This document shows, one piece after another, positions 1-11,670 of a stretch of 64,000 nt of DNA (position 1 is its first letter; every line of letters starts with the position of its first letter). The position numbers were made by a program, and so were the translations under genes. The stretch is from Primulina eburnea (lineage: Eukaryota > Streptophyta > Magnoliopsida > Lamiales > Gesneriaceae), in the NCBI RefSeq assembly GCF_022965805.1, contig NC_133110.1, positions 30,252,668 through 30,316,667 on the forward strand, read 5' to 3'. Under the pieces are notes generated by a model. It did no database searches, was not told the DNA's origin, and saw only the letters and a program-made list of their open reading frames with translations.

Positions 1-811
1 TTCGCCTCCAATGTCGAGGCTTCTTGTAGTGGTGACAAACATCACTAGTCTTGTCAGCCTTAACTGGTGTGGCTGCCACAACGGGATTCGGAGATTGCCT
101 CATCAAGGGCATGTTCTTCTTGGCACGTTGGAAAGAACTCTTCTTTCCCTTCCCATGTGGATCAATCTTCGTACCAAATGAAGAACCCACATAAAGAACC
201 AACTTCTCTTTCTTGATGGTTGATTCAAACGTAACCAGCATATTCACCAACTCCTCAAGGGTCGGCTTCATCTTGTTCATGTTGAAGTTCACCACAAAAG
301 GATCAAATGAGCTAGGCAGTGATAAAAGCAACACGTCGGTGGTCAACTCCGAAGGCAAGATCATATCCATGCCAACGAGCTTATCCACGAGCCCAATCAA
401 CTTCAGGCCATGCTCATGGACCGAGGCCCCATCTCGCATGCGCAAAGTGATTAGCTCCTTGATGGTAGCATGCCTAAGAGGCCGGGTCTGCTCACCAAAG
501 AGCTCCTTGAGGTGCAAATGAATGTCAGCAGCATTCTTTGCACCCTCAAAACGCCTCTGCAGCTCATCATTCATAGAAGTCAGCATATAACACTTGGCTA
601 TCAAGTCATGGTCACACCATTCCTTGTAAGCCTGCAATTCCTCAGGATTGCAGTCAGTCGGAGCCTCAACAGGGGGCGACTCAGTCAGTGTATATGCTAC
701 CCTTTCCGAATTCAAGATGATTTTCAGGTTTCTTAGCCAAGTGAGGTAATTAGGTCCAGTTAATATGTGTTTGTCGAGTAATATGGATATCGGATTACGA
801 ATCAAAGACAT
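1..811 (-). CDS. Copia gag, copy A (partial, 3' end outside window)
   Basis: Capsid/nucleocapsid polyprotein of a Ty1/Copia element; it packages the element RNA in cytoplasmic particles. The ATG is the complement of 809-811. The frame is open to the window edge, about 270 codons, as I checked by reading the complement throughout. Near the edge the zinc knuckle begins CHH, but its second cysteine is tyrosine and the following glycine is arginine, so RNA binding by this copy is probably impaired. The sister copies have CHHCKKPGHWRRNC here. The start was chosen by alignment with the gag of B, H and J. Confidence 0.85.
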   Translation of the reverse strand, partial: MSLIRNPISILLDKHILTGPNYLTWLRNLKIILNSERVAYTLTESPPVEAPTDCNPEELQAYKEWCDHDLIAKCYMLTSMNDELQRRFEGAKNAADIHLHLKELFGEQTRPLRHATIKELITLRMRDGASVHEHGLKLIGLVDKLVGMDMILPSELTTDVLLLSLPSSFDPFVVNFNMNKMKPTLEELVNMLVTFESTIKKEKLVLYVGSSFGTKIDPHGKGKKSSFQRAKKNMPLMRQSPNPVVAATPVKADKTSDVCHHYKKPRHWRR

Positions 812-2628
812 TGTAAATTTTTACTGAAAAGTAAAAACAGATAAATGTTGATGACTATTTTAAAATATTTAGTAAGATATGAAGTTTGGACTTTTACTTC
901 ATAAATATTTGCTCCGACTGTTTTGACATCTTTCACTACCCTCTAGTGAAAACGGGAAACTCATTTCCTCAGTAGGCACGTAAGGTCCAATTAGCGAATT
1001 ATGATCCCGAATAAAATCAGCCAATCACAATTCCTAAAAAGTAGTTTCCAATTGCATCACAATGCAACCCTCTACGTAAATTTTTGTCTCACGTTTGATT
1101 ATGACCCAATAATATGACGTCGTTCATCTTCACGTGTCAAGCCTTACCCATCGATGTTGAACCTTAATGGACGGTCGCCATGAGTTCCCCCAATAATATG
1201 AGCCGAAATCATTGGAGTTCCACGTAGTTCACATCACCATGTCAATGGATGTCACAGCTTTCCGGCACCCAGAGCTCCCCCAATAATATGAGCCGAGCCC
1301 CGAGTACGGGTAGCGTTCATCATGCACCCATTGTCGATGGAAGACGAGGAAATTATAAACAAATTTATAATTTCCCTTTTCGGACTTGATATTAATTTTG
1401 AATCTTATTCAAAATGAGGGTTTTTAATTTTGAAAGGTCTCATCATTAATTTTATTTTAAAAGCTCGCCATGTTTGATCGTATGTTTGCCGGATTCATGC
1501 AACTTTGTTATTATCATAATAATAATGCACATACTCATTATTTATAACATATCATGCATATATTATAAACAGTAAACAAACAAGGATGATCAATCGCCCC
1601 AATACTAATGGACCGTGTGAGCTAAACACGGGCCTAGGTTTAATCCTAGGGTAAATGCACGGGATGCAAATGCAACTATTACATTAGCTTCCAATATTTA
1701 CATGTCTTCGATCTTCATAATCATCATGCCACCATCTTCCAATCTTGATCATCCACTATACTAATAGTTACAAATAAATATCCATGGCAAATAGGGATAC
1801 ATCTCATGGGGGTGGGAACGGGCCATAAACCAAGCCCACTTTAAATTTGATAATTATTACAATCATTCAACACAAAATATCCTAGCATACACCTAGCAAA
1901 TTGGGCTTGGGCTTTTGATCATCCTTCATGCATAATATCACATATCATACACCATCAATTAACTATCACAACAATTAATTTATCCAATATTATATATCTT
2001 GATCCAATCACTAACCGCCACGATTATAAACTAAATTAACAAAGTATACAAACACATTTGTCTACTTTCAAATTAATTTATTTATAACCGAATTTCTTGT
2101 AAATCACCATTTACTATAAATATTTAAAGTCCAACTTAAAATATTTATTTCATGAGAAAATATTTGCAACTTTTGTAATTTTAAACTTAAGGGCCCAAAA
2201 ACTCATTTTTCACCAAAAACATTTTCGGCCCATTTAAAATTCACAAACATGTTAGCCATCCAATGGCCCAACAACTCAAGGCCCATGACACTTTGATAAT
2301 CCAAAACACTTTTGGAAACCCTAGTCGTCATCGCCGTCGCTGGAGCTCCGTCGCAGGATTCCGGCCAACATTCCGGCCAATATGCCAAATTTTTTTTTTA
2401 TATTTTTTATTAAAAACAAGGGGCTGTTCGGGCAGCCCCTCGGGCTACCCTAGCAGCCCGAAATGGGCAGCCCCTCGGGCAGCCCGAGCTGCCCGACACG
2501 GGCAGCAACATGCTGCCCGAAATTTCCCCCAAAAGCCTTAGTATTTTGTTGCAAAAAAATACACTCATGCGGTTAGAAATCGATCTCAACATAATATCTT
2601 GTATTTGCTACGCAAAATCGTAACCATA
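812..2628 (-). other. Copia leader (5' untranslated region), copy A
   Basis: About 1.8 kb between the primer binding site and gag, with no credible coding sequence. It is AT-rich apart from a GC-rich hairpin cluster at 2421-2520. It contains several copies of a CAATAATATGA-type motif (about 1105-1290), read as TCATATTATTG on the element's own strand. The same layout is present in B, H and J. Confidence 0.75.
2421..2520 (-). repeat. GC-rich hairpin cluster in Copia leader (copy A)
   Basis: About 100 bp of overlapping inverted repeats built on GGGCAGCCCGAG and CGGGCAGCA...TGCTGCCCG. It is sharply more GC-rich than its flanks and is found at the same place in B (8750-8849), J (35427-35526) and, shortened, H (54272-54313). 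It would fold strongly in the genomic RNA just downstream of the primer site. A role in packaging or dimerisation is only an inference. Confidence 0.8.
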
Positions 2629-2640
2629 GCTCGGATACCA
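2629..2640 (-). promoter_or_regulatory. Primer binding site (initiator Met-tRNA), copy A
   Basis: The complement reads TGGTATCCGAGC, one mismatch from the plant iMet primer site TGGTATCAGAGC. It lies two bases inside the LTR end. This marks the 5' side of the element. Confidence 0.85.
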
Positions 2641-2642
2641 CT

Positions 2643-3913
2643 TGAAAGGGGATCGGTTACGGTGACCGGAAGCGCAACGGAAGTTTAAAAATTTCGATTT
2701 TTCATACAAAATTTCGGCCACCATAAGATTTGTGTAGCAAATACAATAAAACACAAAAATGACATTCATAGTGTGTTAAGAAATGTACCTATCAATCTCA
2801 AAGATTGATTATGGCTCCAACTAAGGTGTAAACACCTTAGCTCTTGTATGGCATGAAGAAATCTACAAGCTCTCCTTGGACTCCTTTCATCAAAATTAGG
2901 ACCACCACCAACTAGGTAGATCCCTTCATATTTTGCACTAGAAAAATATGAAGATTTTTCAAAGAGAAGAATTGTTCATTCCTCAACAATTGAAGAAGAA
3001 AATGAGAGAAAAACTTGAGAGAAAAGTTAAGAGGAATTTCGGCCATGTTGTCTACCATGGGGGGAAGGGAGACTAGTCTTGGTAGTGTAAAAAGTTGAAA
3101 TCACTTTTTACATGCCATGCCTTGAAAACTCAAAAAGTAGTCTCCCAACCTTTCACCTCCCATGCATGCATATTATATGGTTTTTTATCAAAATAAAAAC
3201 CATGGACTAAATTTAATTATCTCAAACATATTTGAGACTAATTAAGCATTACTTGAATTTACCAAGTCCCACTAGTTAAATAATTAATTTAAATTGAGCT
3301 CTACAAGACTCAATATAATTTAATTAATTCAACACTTGAATTAATTTAGTTATTTGGACTCTACTAGGTCCACTAGTGTTTAATTAATTCAACACTTGAA
3401 TTAATTTAATTTAGTCCATAATAATGTTTATGAAAATCACAATTTTCAAATACAATATTCACTTGGCCAACTTTTAATTTAGGAACACTTCCATAAATTA
3501 AAATTTACATTTCTCTCATAGAAGTCATACTTCTATTTTTCTTTACACTTATAAACTCATTTATAAGTCGTTCAACACATTGAACTATTTTCTCCTTTAT
3601 AGAAGTCATACTTCTAATTTTCCTTACGTTTATAAACTCCTTTATAAGCTGTTCAACAAATTGAACTATTTTTACTTCTCAACGGGATCTAGAAAGCAAA
3701 TGGTAAAAAGAATATGAGATGCTCATAAGATGAGTATCATGAAACTCATATTTGTATATTCAAGGGCTTTATTTATGTAACTAGCATGGGTATACAGATA
3801 AAGATGTGCCAAAATAATAATATCAAATATTACTAAAATAAAGATTGCTTATACATAGAGTTTCATTGTGAACACTCGGCCAACACTTGGCTCGACGGGC
3901 ACCTACTCTAACA
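2643..3913 (-). repeat. Copia LTR shared by copies A and B (internally deleted)
   Basis: Complement begins TGTTAGAGTAGG and ends TTTCA. It is 1271 bp, compared with 2153 bp for the intact LTRs of copy J. About 900 bp are missing between the segment at about 3695-3755 and the dyad repeats at 3520-3690. The roughly 50-bp segment at about 3696-3755 is inverted relative to the other LTRs and bounded by CAAAT/ATTTG. The left flank is the primer site of A and the right flank the purine tract of B. Confidence 0.85.
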
Positions 3914-3927
3914 ATCTCCCACTTGCA

Positions 3928-6129
3928 CTAGAGCCAACTACCCATATGCTTTAAACCCATTGATTCGCGATGCTTGTCGAATAATGGTCCAGGTAAAAGC
4001 TTAGCTAGTGGATCAACAACATTGTCTGCGGAGCCGACTTTGTCGATAGACACTTCTCTTTCGACAATCTCTCCGAGGATGTGGTACTTTCTCAATACTA
4101 GTTTGGATTTCTGATGAGACCTTGGCTCCTTTGCTTGAGCTAAAGCTCCCGTGTTGTCACACAACACCGGGATAGGAGCAACTCCATTAGGAATAACGCC
4201 CAACTCTTGGACGAAATTCCTTATCCAAACAGCCTCCCTTGCTGCATCTGATGCAGCAATGTATTCGGCCTCTGTGCTGGAATCCGCAGTATTGCCTTGC
4301 TTGGAACTCTTCCAAGAGACAGCACCACCATTGAGCATGAATACAAAACCAGAGGTTGAATTCGAGTCATCGATATCGCTTTGGAAGCTAGAGTCGGTAT
4401 AGCCTTCCAATTTTAGTTCTCCACCCCATGGACCAAGAACAATTTATTGGTCCTTCTCAACTACTTGAGGATGTCTTTCACAGCTTTCCAGTGTAGAAGA
4501 CCAGGGTTCGATTGATATCTACTCACTACAATTAGTGCGAAAGCCACGTTAAGACGTGTAGATATCATCCCATACATGATGCTACCAATCGCAGATGCAT
4601 AAGGAATGCCTGTCATCGCCGCTATCTCTGCATCAGTCTTGGGAGACATAGACTTGGATAGGGACACGCCATGACACATTGGTAGGTGTCCTCTCTTGGA
4701 CTTATCCATCGAGAACCGCTTCACAATGGTATCAATGTATGTGGACTGGGTGAGACCAAGCAATCTTTTCGATCTATCTCTATAGATCTGTATCCCAATA
4801 CAAAAGATGCTTCACCCAAGTCCTGCATCGAGAACTTACTCGCTAACCATATCTTAGTTGATTGCAACATTGCTACATCATTCCCAATGAGTAGAATGTC
4901 ATCAACATAAAGCACCAGGAATGTTACAACACTCCCACTGACCTTCTTATACACACAGGGTTCCTCAGGATTCTTAGTAAATCAAACTCTTTGATTGTAC
5001 TAGCGAATCTAAGGTTCCAACTAGGTGCCTGCTTTAGACCATAAATAGATCTATGAAGTTTGCATACCATATGCTCACTTCCAATAGATGTAAACCCTTC
5101 AGGTTGAGACATGTAAATCTCTTCCTTAATATCCACATTAAGAAAGGTTGTCTTAACATCCATCTGCCTTATCTCATCGTCATACCATGCAGCTATGGCT
5201 GGAAATATCCTTATAGACTTGAACATTGCAACTGGTCAAAAGGTTTCCTCAAAGTCAACTCCTTGTCTTTGAGTATATCCTTTTGCCACCAATCGCGCCT
5301 TGAAGGTCAATACCTTCCCATCCGTCCCAAGTCCCTATGGGAACCGTTCCCTCAGGTGGATCTATAAGATCCCACACTTGGTTCGGATGCATGGAATTCA
5401 TCTCAGATTCCAAAGCTTCAAGTCATTTGGATGAATCGGCATCAGATAACGCTTCCTTGAAGGTCCATGGATCACATCCATGGTTAGGCTCATCATGGCC
5501 CTCTTCAAGAAGCTGACCATACCTCATAGGTGGTCTCGAGACTTTCTCGGATCTTTTAGGAGCTTGTATCTCTTCACTTGGCTCTTCGGGTGTGGGTTCT
5601 ATAATTGTGGGTGTCTCTCGAACCTCTTCGAGTTCTATCATCTCGCCTTTTCTATCCAATAGAAATTCCTTTTCCTAAAAGGTTGCATTCCTAGAAACAA
5701 ACACCTTTGTTTCTTGGGGATGATAGAAATGATATCCAACTGAATTCCTTGGATATCCCACAAAGAAACATAAAATGGATCAACAATCCAATTTATCTCC
5801 CACTACCTGCTTCACATAAGCAGGGCTCCCATATTCTAAGATAAGAATATTTGGGAGACTTACCCATCCATATCTCATATGGTGTCTACCTTTGAATGGA
5901 CATTTAATGGAATATCTTTCAATTTTAAGTTATAGAGATCGTTTTCAAGTTCTCATGTACCAATTAAACATTCATTCTTGTAAATGTTGCAAACACCTTT
6001 GCTAAATAAACAAGAATATCCATTTTTATCACCATAGAAATGGAAACATTGTTTTCACCAAAAAAGGTACAAACAAAACATCTCTTAAAATTAACTTAAA
6101 ATAATTGTTCAACAATAAGTAAACATTTC
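3928..6129 (-). pseudogene. Copia pol remnant (protease end, RT, RNase H), copy B
   Basis: Read on the minus strand from 6129 down: the end of the protease region, a short remnant of the pre-integrase region, a deletion junction near 5870-5930 where the integrase HHCC and DDE domains should be, then RT and RNase H. RT shows MDVKTTFLN (about 5150) and YVDDILLIGND (about 4880-4911). RNase H ends in the frame 3928-4410 with [17 protein letters not shown]. There are several stops and frameshifts. These include a small deletion near 5310-5340 shared with H and J, and a one-base loss near 4795 shared with J. It is not functional. Confidence 0.85.
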
Positions 6130-7155
6130 TTAAGGTCTTGGCAGCAACTCTTGCTCCATAGCCATTCTCAAGAAGGTCTCACCTTCCTTAAGCTTCCTAC
6201 TTCTTCCCATCACCTGTAACCCATTACAGAGATGTGAGCAACATTTGGTATCCAATACCCAAGAAGTAGAGTTAATTGAAATGTTTACTTCAATGTAGAA
6301 CATACCATTTCCAGAACTTTTCTGGGCAAGATATTCTCTGCAGTTACGCCTCCAATGCCCAGGCTTCTTGCAGTGATGACAAACATCACTAGTCTTGTCA
6401 GCCCTAACTGGTGTGGCTGCCACAATGGGATTCGAAGATTGCCTCATCAAGGGCACGTTCTTCTTGGGACGTTGGAAAGAACTCTTCTTTCCCTTCCCAT
6501 GTGGATCAATCTTCGTACCAGATGAAGAACCCACATAAAGAACCAACTTCTCTTTCTTGATGGTTGATTCAAACGTAACAAGCATGTTCACCAACTCCTC
6601 AAGGGTCGGCTCCATCTTGTTCATGTTGAAGTTCACCACAAAAGGATCAAATGAGCTAGGCAGCGATAAGAGCAACACGTCGGTGGTCAACTCCGAAGGC
6701 AGGATCAGATCCATGCCAACGAGCTTGTCCACGAGCCCGATCATCTTTAAGCCATGCTCATGGACCGAGGCCCCATCTCGCATGCGCATAGTGATCAGCT
6801 CCTTGACGGTAGCATGCCTAAGAGGCCGAGTCTGCTCACCAAAGAGCTCTTTGAGGTGCTTATGAATGTCAGCAGCATTCTTTGCATCCTCAAAACACCT
6901 CTGCAGCTCATCATTCATAAAAGTCAGCATATAGCACCTGGCTATCAAGTCATGGTCACACCATTCCTTGTAAGCCTGCAATTCATCAGGATTGCAGTCA
7001 GTCGGAGCCTCAACAGGGGGCGACTCAGTCAGTGTATATGCTACCCTTTCCGAATTCAAGACGATTTTCAGGTTTCTTAGCCAAGTGAGGTAATTAGGTC
7101 CAGTTAATATGTGTTTATCGAATATTATGGATATCGGATTGCGAATCGAAGACAT
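6130..7155 (-). CDS. Copia gag plus protease start, copy B
   Basis: Open frame of about 341 codons. An N-terminal Copia gag domain (ILDKH-type start, TGPNYLTWLRNLK) is followed by a basic linker and an intact CCHC knuckle, CHHCKKPGHWRRNC (about 6330-6375). The beginning of the aspartic protease follows, where the active site reads DTKCCSH instead of the DTGCGSH seen in H, so the protease is dead. The ATG at 7155 was chosen by alignment with J; an in-frame TTG lies two codons upstream. Gag is the only long intact frame of this copy. Confidence 0.85.
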   Translation of the reverse strand: MSSIRNPISIIFDKHILTGPNYLTWLRNLKIVLNSERVAYTLTESPPVEAPTDCNPDELQAYKEWCDHDLIARCYMLTFMNDELQRCFEDAKNAADIHKHLKELFGEQTRPLRHATVKELITMRMRDGASVHEHGLKMIGLVDKLVGMDLILPSELTTDVLLLSLPSSFDPFVVNFNMNKMEPTLEELVNMLVTFESTIKKEKLVLYVGSSSGTKIDPHGKGKKSSFQRPKKNVPLMRQSSNPIVAATPVRADKTSDVCHHCKKPGHWRRNCREYLAQKSSGNGMFYIEVNISINSTSWVLDTKCCSHLCNGLQVMGRSRKLKEGETFLRMAMEQELLPRP

Positions 7156-8956
7156 TGTCAATTTGTACTGAAAAGTAAAAACAGATAAATGTTGATGAAT
7201 ATTTTAAAATATTTAGTAAGATATGAAGTTTGGACTTTTACTTCATAAATATTTGCTCCCACTGTTTTGACATCTTTCACTACCCTCTAGTGAAAACGGG
7301 AAACTCCTTTCCTCAGTAGGTACGTAAGGTCCAATTAGCGAATTATGATCCCAAATAATATCAGCCAATCACAATTCCTAAAAGGTAGTTTCCAATTGCA
7401 TCACAATGCAACCCTCTACGTAAACTTTTGTCTCACGTTTGATTATGACCCAATAATATGACGTCGTTCATCTTCACGTGTCAAGCCTTACCCATCGATG
7501 TTGAACATTAATGGACGGTCGCCATGAGTTCCCTCAATAATATGAGCCGAAATCATGGGAGTTCCACGTCGTTCACATCACCATGTCAATGGATGTCACA
7601 GATTTCCGGCACCCAAAGCTCACCCAATAATATGAGTCGAGCCCCGAATACGGGTAGCGTTCATCATGCACCCATTGTCGATGGAAGACAAGGAAATTAT
7701 AAACAAATTTATAATTCCCCTTTTCAGGCTTGATATTAATTTTGAATCTTATTCAAAATGAGGGTTTTTAATTTTGAAAGGTCTCATCATTAATTTTATT
7801 TAAAAGCTCGCCATGTTTGATCGAATGTTTGACGGATTCATGCAACTTTGTTATTATCATAATAATAACGCACATACTCATTATTTATAACATATCATGC
7901 ATATATTATAAACAATAAACAAACAAGGATGATCAATCGCCCCAATACTAACGGACCGTGTGAGCTAAACACGGGCCTTGGTCCAATCCTAGAGAAATGC
8001 ACGGGATGCAAATGCAACTATTACATAAGCTTCCAATATTTACATGTCTTCGATCTTCATAATCATCATGGCCACCATCTTCCAATCTTGATCATCCACT
8101 ATACTAATATTTACAAATAAATATCCATGGCAAATAGGGATACATCTCATGGGGGTGGGAACGGGCCATAAACCAAGCCCACTTTAAATTTGATAATTAT
8201 TACAATCATTCAACACAAAATATCCTAGCATACACCTAGCAAATTGGGCTTGGGCTTTTGATCATCCTTCATTTATAATATCACATATCATACACCATCA
8301 ATTAATTATCACAATAATTAATTTCTCCAATATTATATATATTGATCCAATCACTAACCGCCACGATTATAAACTAAATTAAGAAAGTATACAAACACCT
8401 TTGTCTACTTTCCAATTAATTTATTTATAACCGAATTTCTTGTAAATCACCATTTACTATAAATATTTAAAGTCCAACTTAAAATATTAATTTCATGAGA
8501 AAATATTTGCAACTTTTGTAATTTTAAAATTAAGGGCCCAAAAATTCATTTTTTTTCACCAAAAATATTTTGGCCGATTTAAAATTTCACAAATTATGTT
8601 AGCCATCCAATGGCCCAACAACTCAAGGCCCATGACACTTTGATAATCCAAAACACTTTTGGAAACCCTAGCCGTCATTGCCGTCGCCGGAGCTCCGTCG
8701 CCGGATTCCAGCCAACATGCAAAAAAATTTTTTTTTTTTTAAATTGATGGGGCTGTTCGGGCAGCCCCTCGGGCTGCCCATGCTGCCCGAAACGGACAGC
8801 CCCTCGGGCAGCCCGAGCTGCCCGACACGGGCAGCAACATGCTGCCCGAAATCCCCATTGTAATGCCTTGATTTTTCTTGCAAATTTCATTCTCATGCGG
8901 TTAGAAATCAATCTCAATATAATATCTTGTATTTGCTACACAAAATCGTAACCATA
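7156..8956 (-). other. Copia leader, copy B
   Basis: Non-coding leader of about 1.8 kb between primer site and gag, closely similar to 812-2628, 35318-37118 and 54163-55904. It contains the hairpin cluster at 8750-8849 and repeated TCATATTATTG-type motifs (about 7450-7640 in the complement). I see no conserved reading frame. Confidence 0.75.
8750..8849 (-). repeat. GC-rich hairpin cluster in Copia leader (copy B)
   Basis: Overlapping inverted repeats of GGGCAGCCCGAG type and a CGGGCAGCAACATGCTGCCCG stem, the same position and structure as in copies A and J. It follows a poly-T run on the plus strand. Confidence 0.8.
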
Positions 8957-8968
8957 GCTCGGATACCA
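8957..8968 (-). promoter_or_regulatory. Primer binding site (initiator Met-tRNA), copy B
   Basis: Complement reads TGGTATCCGAGC, the same one-mismatch iMet site as in copies A and J, two bases inside the LTR end at 8971. Confidence 0.85.
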
Positions 8969-8970
8969 CT

Positions 8971-9754
8971 TGAAAGGGGATCGGTTACTGTGACCGGAAG
9001 CGCAACGGAAGTTTAAAATTTTTATTTTTCATGATAAATTTCAGCCACCTCTACTATATTGTGTAGCAAATACAACAAACACCAAATAATGTCATACATA
9101 GGGTGTAAGAAAATCGTTACCTATCAACCTCTTGAGGTTGATGATGGCACCAACCAAGTTGTAAACAACTTGGCTCTTGAATGGAAGATAAATCTACAAG
9201 CTCTCCTCCTTTCTTCTTGAATCTTTCCTTCAAATTAGGCCCACCACCAACTAGGTAGATCCCCTCATATTTTGCACTAGAAAAATATGAGGATTTTTCA
9301 AAGAGGTGTGTGTATTCTTCAACAATTGAAGAATACAAAAATGAGAGAAAAATGGAGAGAAGAAGAACAAGAATTTCGGCCAAGGCATGTGAGAATGGGA
9401 GTGAGTTGTTGTGTCTTGGTTGTAAGAAAAGCAAAAAGCAAAAGGTGCATGCCTTGCATTGAAAACTCAAAAAGTAATCTCCCAACCTTTCACCTCCCAT
9501 GCATGCATATTATAAGGTTTTTATCAAAATAAAAACCATGGACTAAATTTAATTATCTCAAACATATTTGAGACTAATTAAACATTACTTGAATTTACCC
9601 AAGTCCCACTAGTTAAATAATTAATTTAAATTGAGCTCTACAAGACTCAATATAATTTAATTAATTCAACACTTGAATTAATTTAATTATTTGGACTCTA
9701 CTAGGTCCACTAGTGTTTAATTAATTCAACATTTGAATTAATTTAATTTAGTCC
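8971..9754 (-). repeat. Copia 5' LTR of copy B, segment 1 (3' part of LTR)
   Basis: The 3' portion of a minus-strand Copia LTR, broken at 9754 by insertion of element C. The sequence resumes at 44041 after the duplicated AGTCC, as shown by the uninterrupted match to 3400-3440 in the A/B LTR. Confidence 0.9.
9750..9754. repeat. Target site duplication of element C (AGTCC)
   Basis: AGTCC lies directly left of the TG at 9755 and is repeated at 44036-44040 directly after the CA at 44035. It fixes the borders of the 34-kb composite C. Confidence 0.95.
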
Positions 9755-10761
9755 TGTGGGGACCCGGGCTCTAACTCAATTCTTTTGGGATTTATTGGAT
9801 CTTTGCTCGAAAATGTGGGTCATAATTTTGCTTTTAACATTAATTCAAATGTATAATTAAAGCATAACATGTCTTTATAATAATTAAACAACATCATGTA
9901 CATACAAGTCTGTTTAGTACAATCATACGCTAGTGTTTAAATACCAACTACAAACATAAGTAGTCCAAGTCTAATAAGCAAACACTAGAAATCTTCAACG
10001 CCCGAGATCTCCACGCTATCATCAATCTCTCACCTAGCTCGAGACCCAGATCCTGCCCGACCTGTTGCCATGCACACATACAGACACGACAACAGCCGGA
10101 TAACTCCGGTGAGAACAAATCCCAGTATAAAACATGGATGCATGCAATGTAATTAAATCAAGTACAAAACCATGGCATATATCAATTAATATGAATTATA
10201 ATCTAAGACATGTAAAAGAATACAAATCTGTATTCAAACTCTGATTCTTGACTCGATTCATTTCTACTCTAGGGATCCCGGTGTGAATAAGACGGTCTGT
10301 CACCTACCCAACCACTCGGGGTGACGGTACGTCTTATTCCTAGACTTCGGTCAACTCTGTATCGAGGGTTTACACATAGAGAATATCTACTACTTTGCGT
10401 CGATACACCGAAACGTCTAGTTTTGGCCGATCTGCCAATATCTCCTATCTCAGGACTCGAATATAAATCAATAAACAAGACATTACATAATCAAATGTAA
10501 TAACAATCTAGTATGTGATTTAGGGAGACTCGTATCAAATCTGAATCGAGTTGTGCAATCCCGTGACCACATGAATTATACCTTTCTAGTCGAACAATCG
10601 GTCGTAGACGAGTTCTCGAATGCAATATAGCCAATACAAATCTGAAATGGCAATATGAAGACACATTCTATAAAAATACATCTCAATCAACTCAATGTAC
10701 AAATCTGTAAATGATTTCAATGCAATGCAACGGTGTAACGGCGTAGTCTCGCGATACCGAT
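9755..10761 (-). repeat. LTR of C, left copy, segment 1
   Basis: The 3' part of the left (3') LTR of C. Interrupted at 10761 by element D; it resumes at 27100. Continuity is proved by the unbroken right LTR around 43195. Confidence 0.92.
10757..10761. repeat. Target site duplication of element D (CCGAT)
   Basis: CCGAT precedes the TG at 10762 and recurs at 27095-27099 after the terminal CA of D. Confidence 0.95.
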
Positions 10762-11424
10762 TGTGGGGACCCGGACGCTAATTCATTCCTTAATCGTCTT
10801 TAGGAATAAGTCAAACAATTATAATAAACAGGGTCTAAATTTTTTTTTCTTAAATTATACAGCGGAAACGTAATGTAATTAAATTCAAATTACATATTAA
10901 ACATAACATACAATCATTGTATGATCTACAATAATCTAACTAGGTTCCACTACAAGTCAGTGCTGAATCCTAAGTTGCTTCAAAGCCCGGATCTCCCGCT
11001 ATCTAGTCCAGCCTCGTTCTCTTCTTGACCCTGATCCTAGCCCACATGTTGCCATGCACACATACAAACAAGACAACAGCCGGATAACTCCGGTGAGATA
11101 TAAATATCCCAGTATAAATCATGTATACATGCAATCATAAAACCATATAAAAGCATATAACAGAAAATCATATCCCATATTAAAATCATGACATGAAATA
11201 ATAACAAGAATAAATCATATTCTAAACATGTACCCTATTCAGGAACATAATCAATATCAAGAATAATTCCTATTCTAAACCTGTACCAATATCAGGAACA
11301 GCAAGGAACATGAACCATATTCAGGAACATAAATCAATATTAATCAATACAATAAGATATAACTGTCACTCAGTCCAGTGACTCTACATTTTAGACTAGA
11401 CTCAATCCTAGCCTAGAGATCCCG

Positions 11425-11670
11425 GTTTCCAGACATTGGCATTCCATATCGACCAACAGTAATAGAAAAGACTCAAGTTCTATCCACGTCGATATCGTAT
11501 CGATCATCAGTAATAGAGAAGCTCTGTTTCTATCCACATCAGTATAGTACCGATCAACAGTAATAGAAAAAACTCCGATTCTATCCACATCGATATAACA
11601 TCGATCAACAGTAATAGAATCAAGTTATAATTCTATCCACATCGATACAATACGGATCACCAGTAATAGA
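11425..11670. repeat. Imperfect tandem array in D LTR
   Basis: About five units of a 55-65 bp motif containing CAGTAATAGA followed by TTCTATCCACATCGATA. The same array is present in the right LTR at about 25400-25650. It lies in the transcribed part of the LTR. The unit number is the same in both LTRs; function unknown. Confidence 0.7.

Larger units (their letters stand above)
1..3913 (-). mobile_element. Copia copy A, partial (cut by window start)
   Basis: Minus-strand Ty1/Copia element. Read in its own direction it has a 5' LTR (3913 to 2643), a primer binding site, a leader of about 1.8 kb and the start of gag. Its gag continues past position 1. The LTR is shared with copy B on the right: it is the 5' LTR of A and the 3' LTR of B, as produced by unequal recombination between LTRs. 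It belongs to the same family as B, H, I and J. Assignment to Copia rests on the gag type with a CCHC knuckle and, in the sister copies, the DTGCGSH-type protease and YVDD reverse transcriptase. Confidence 0.9.
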
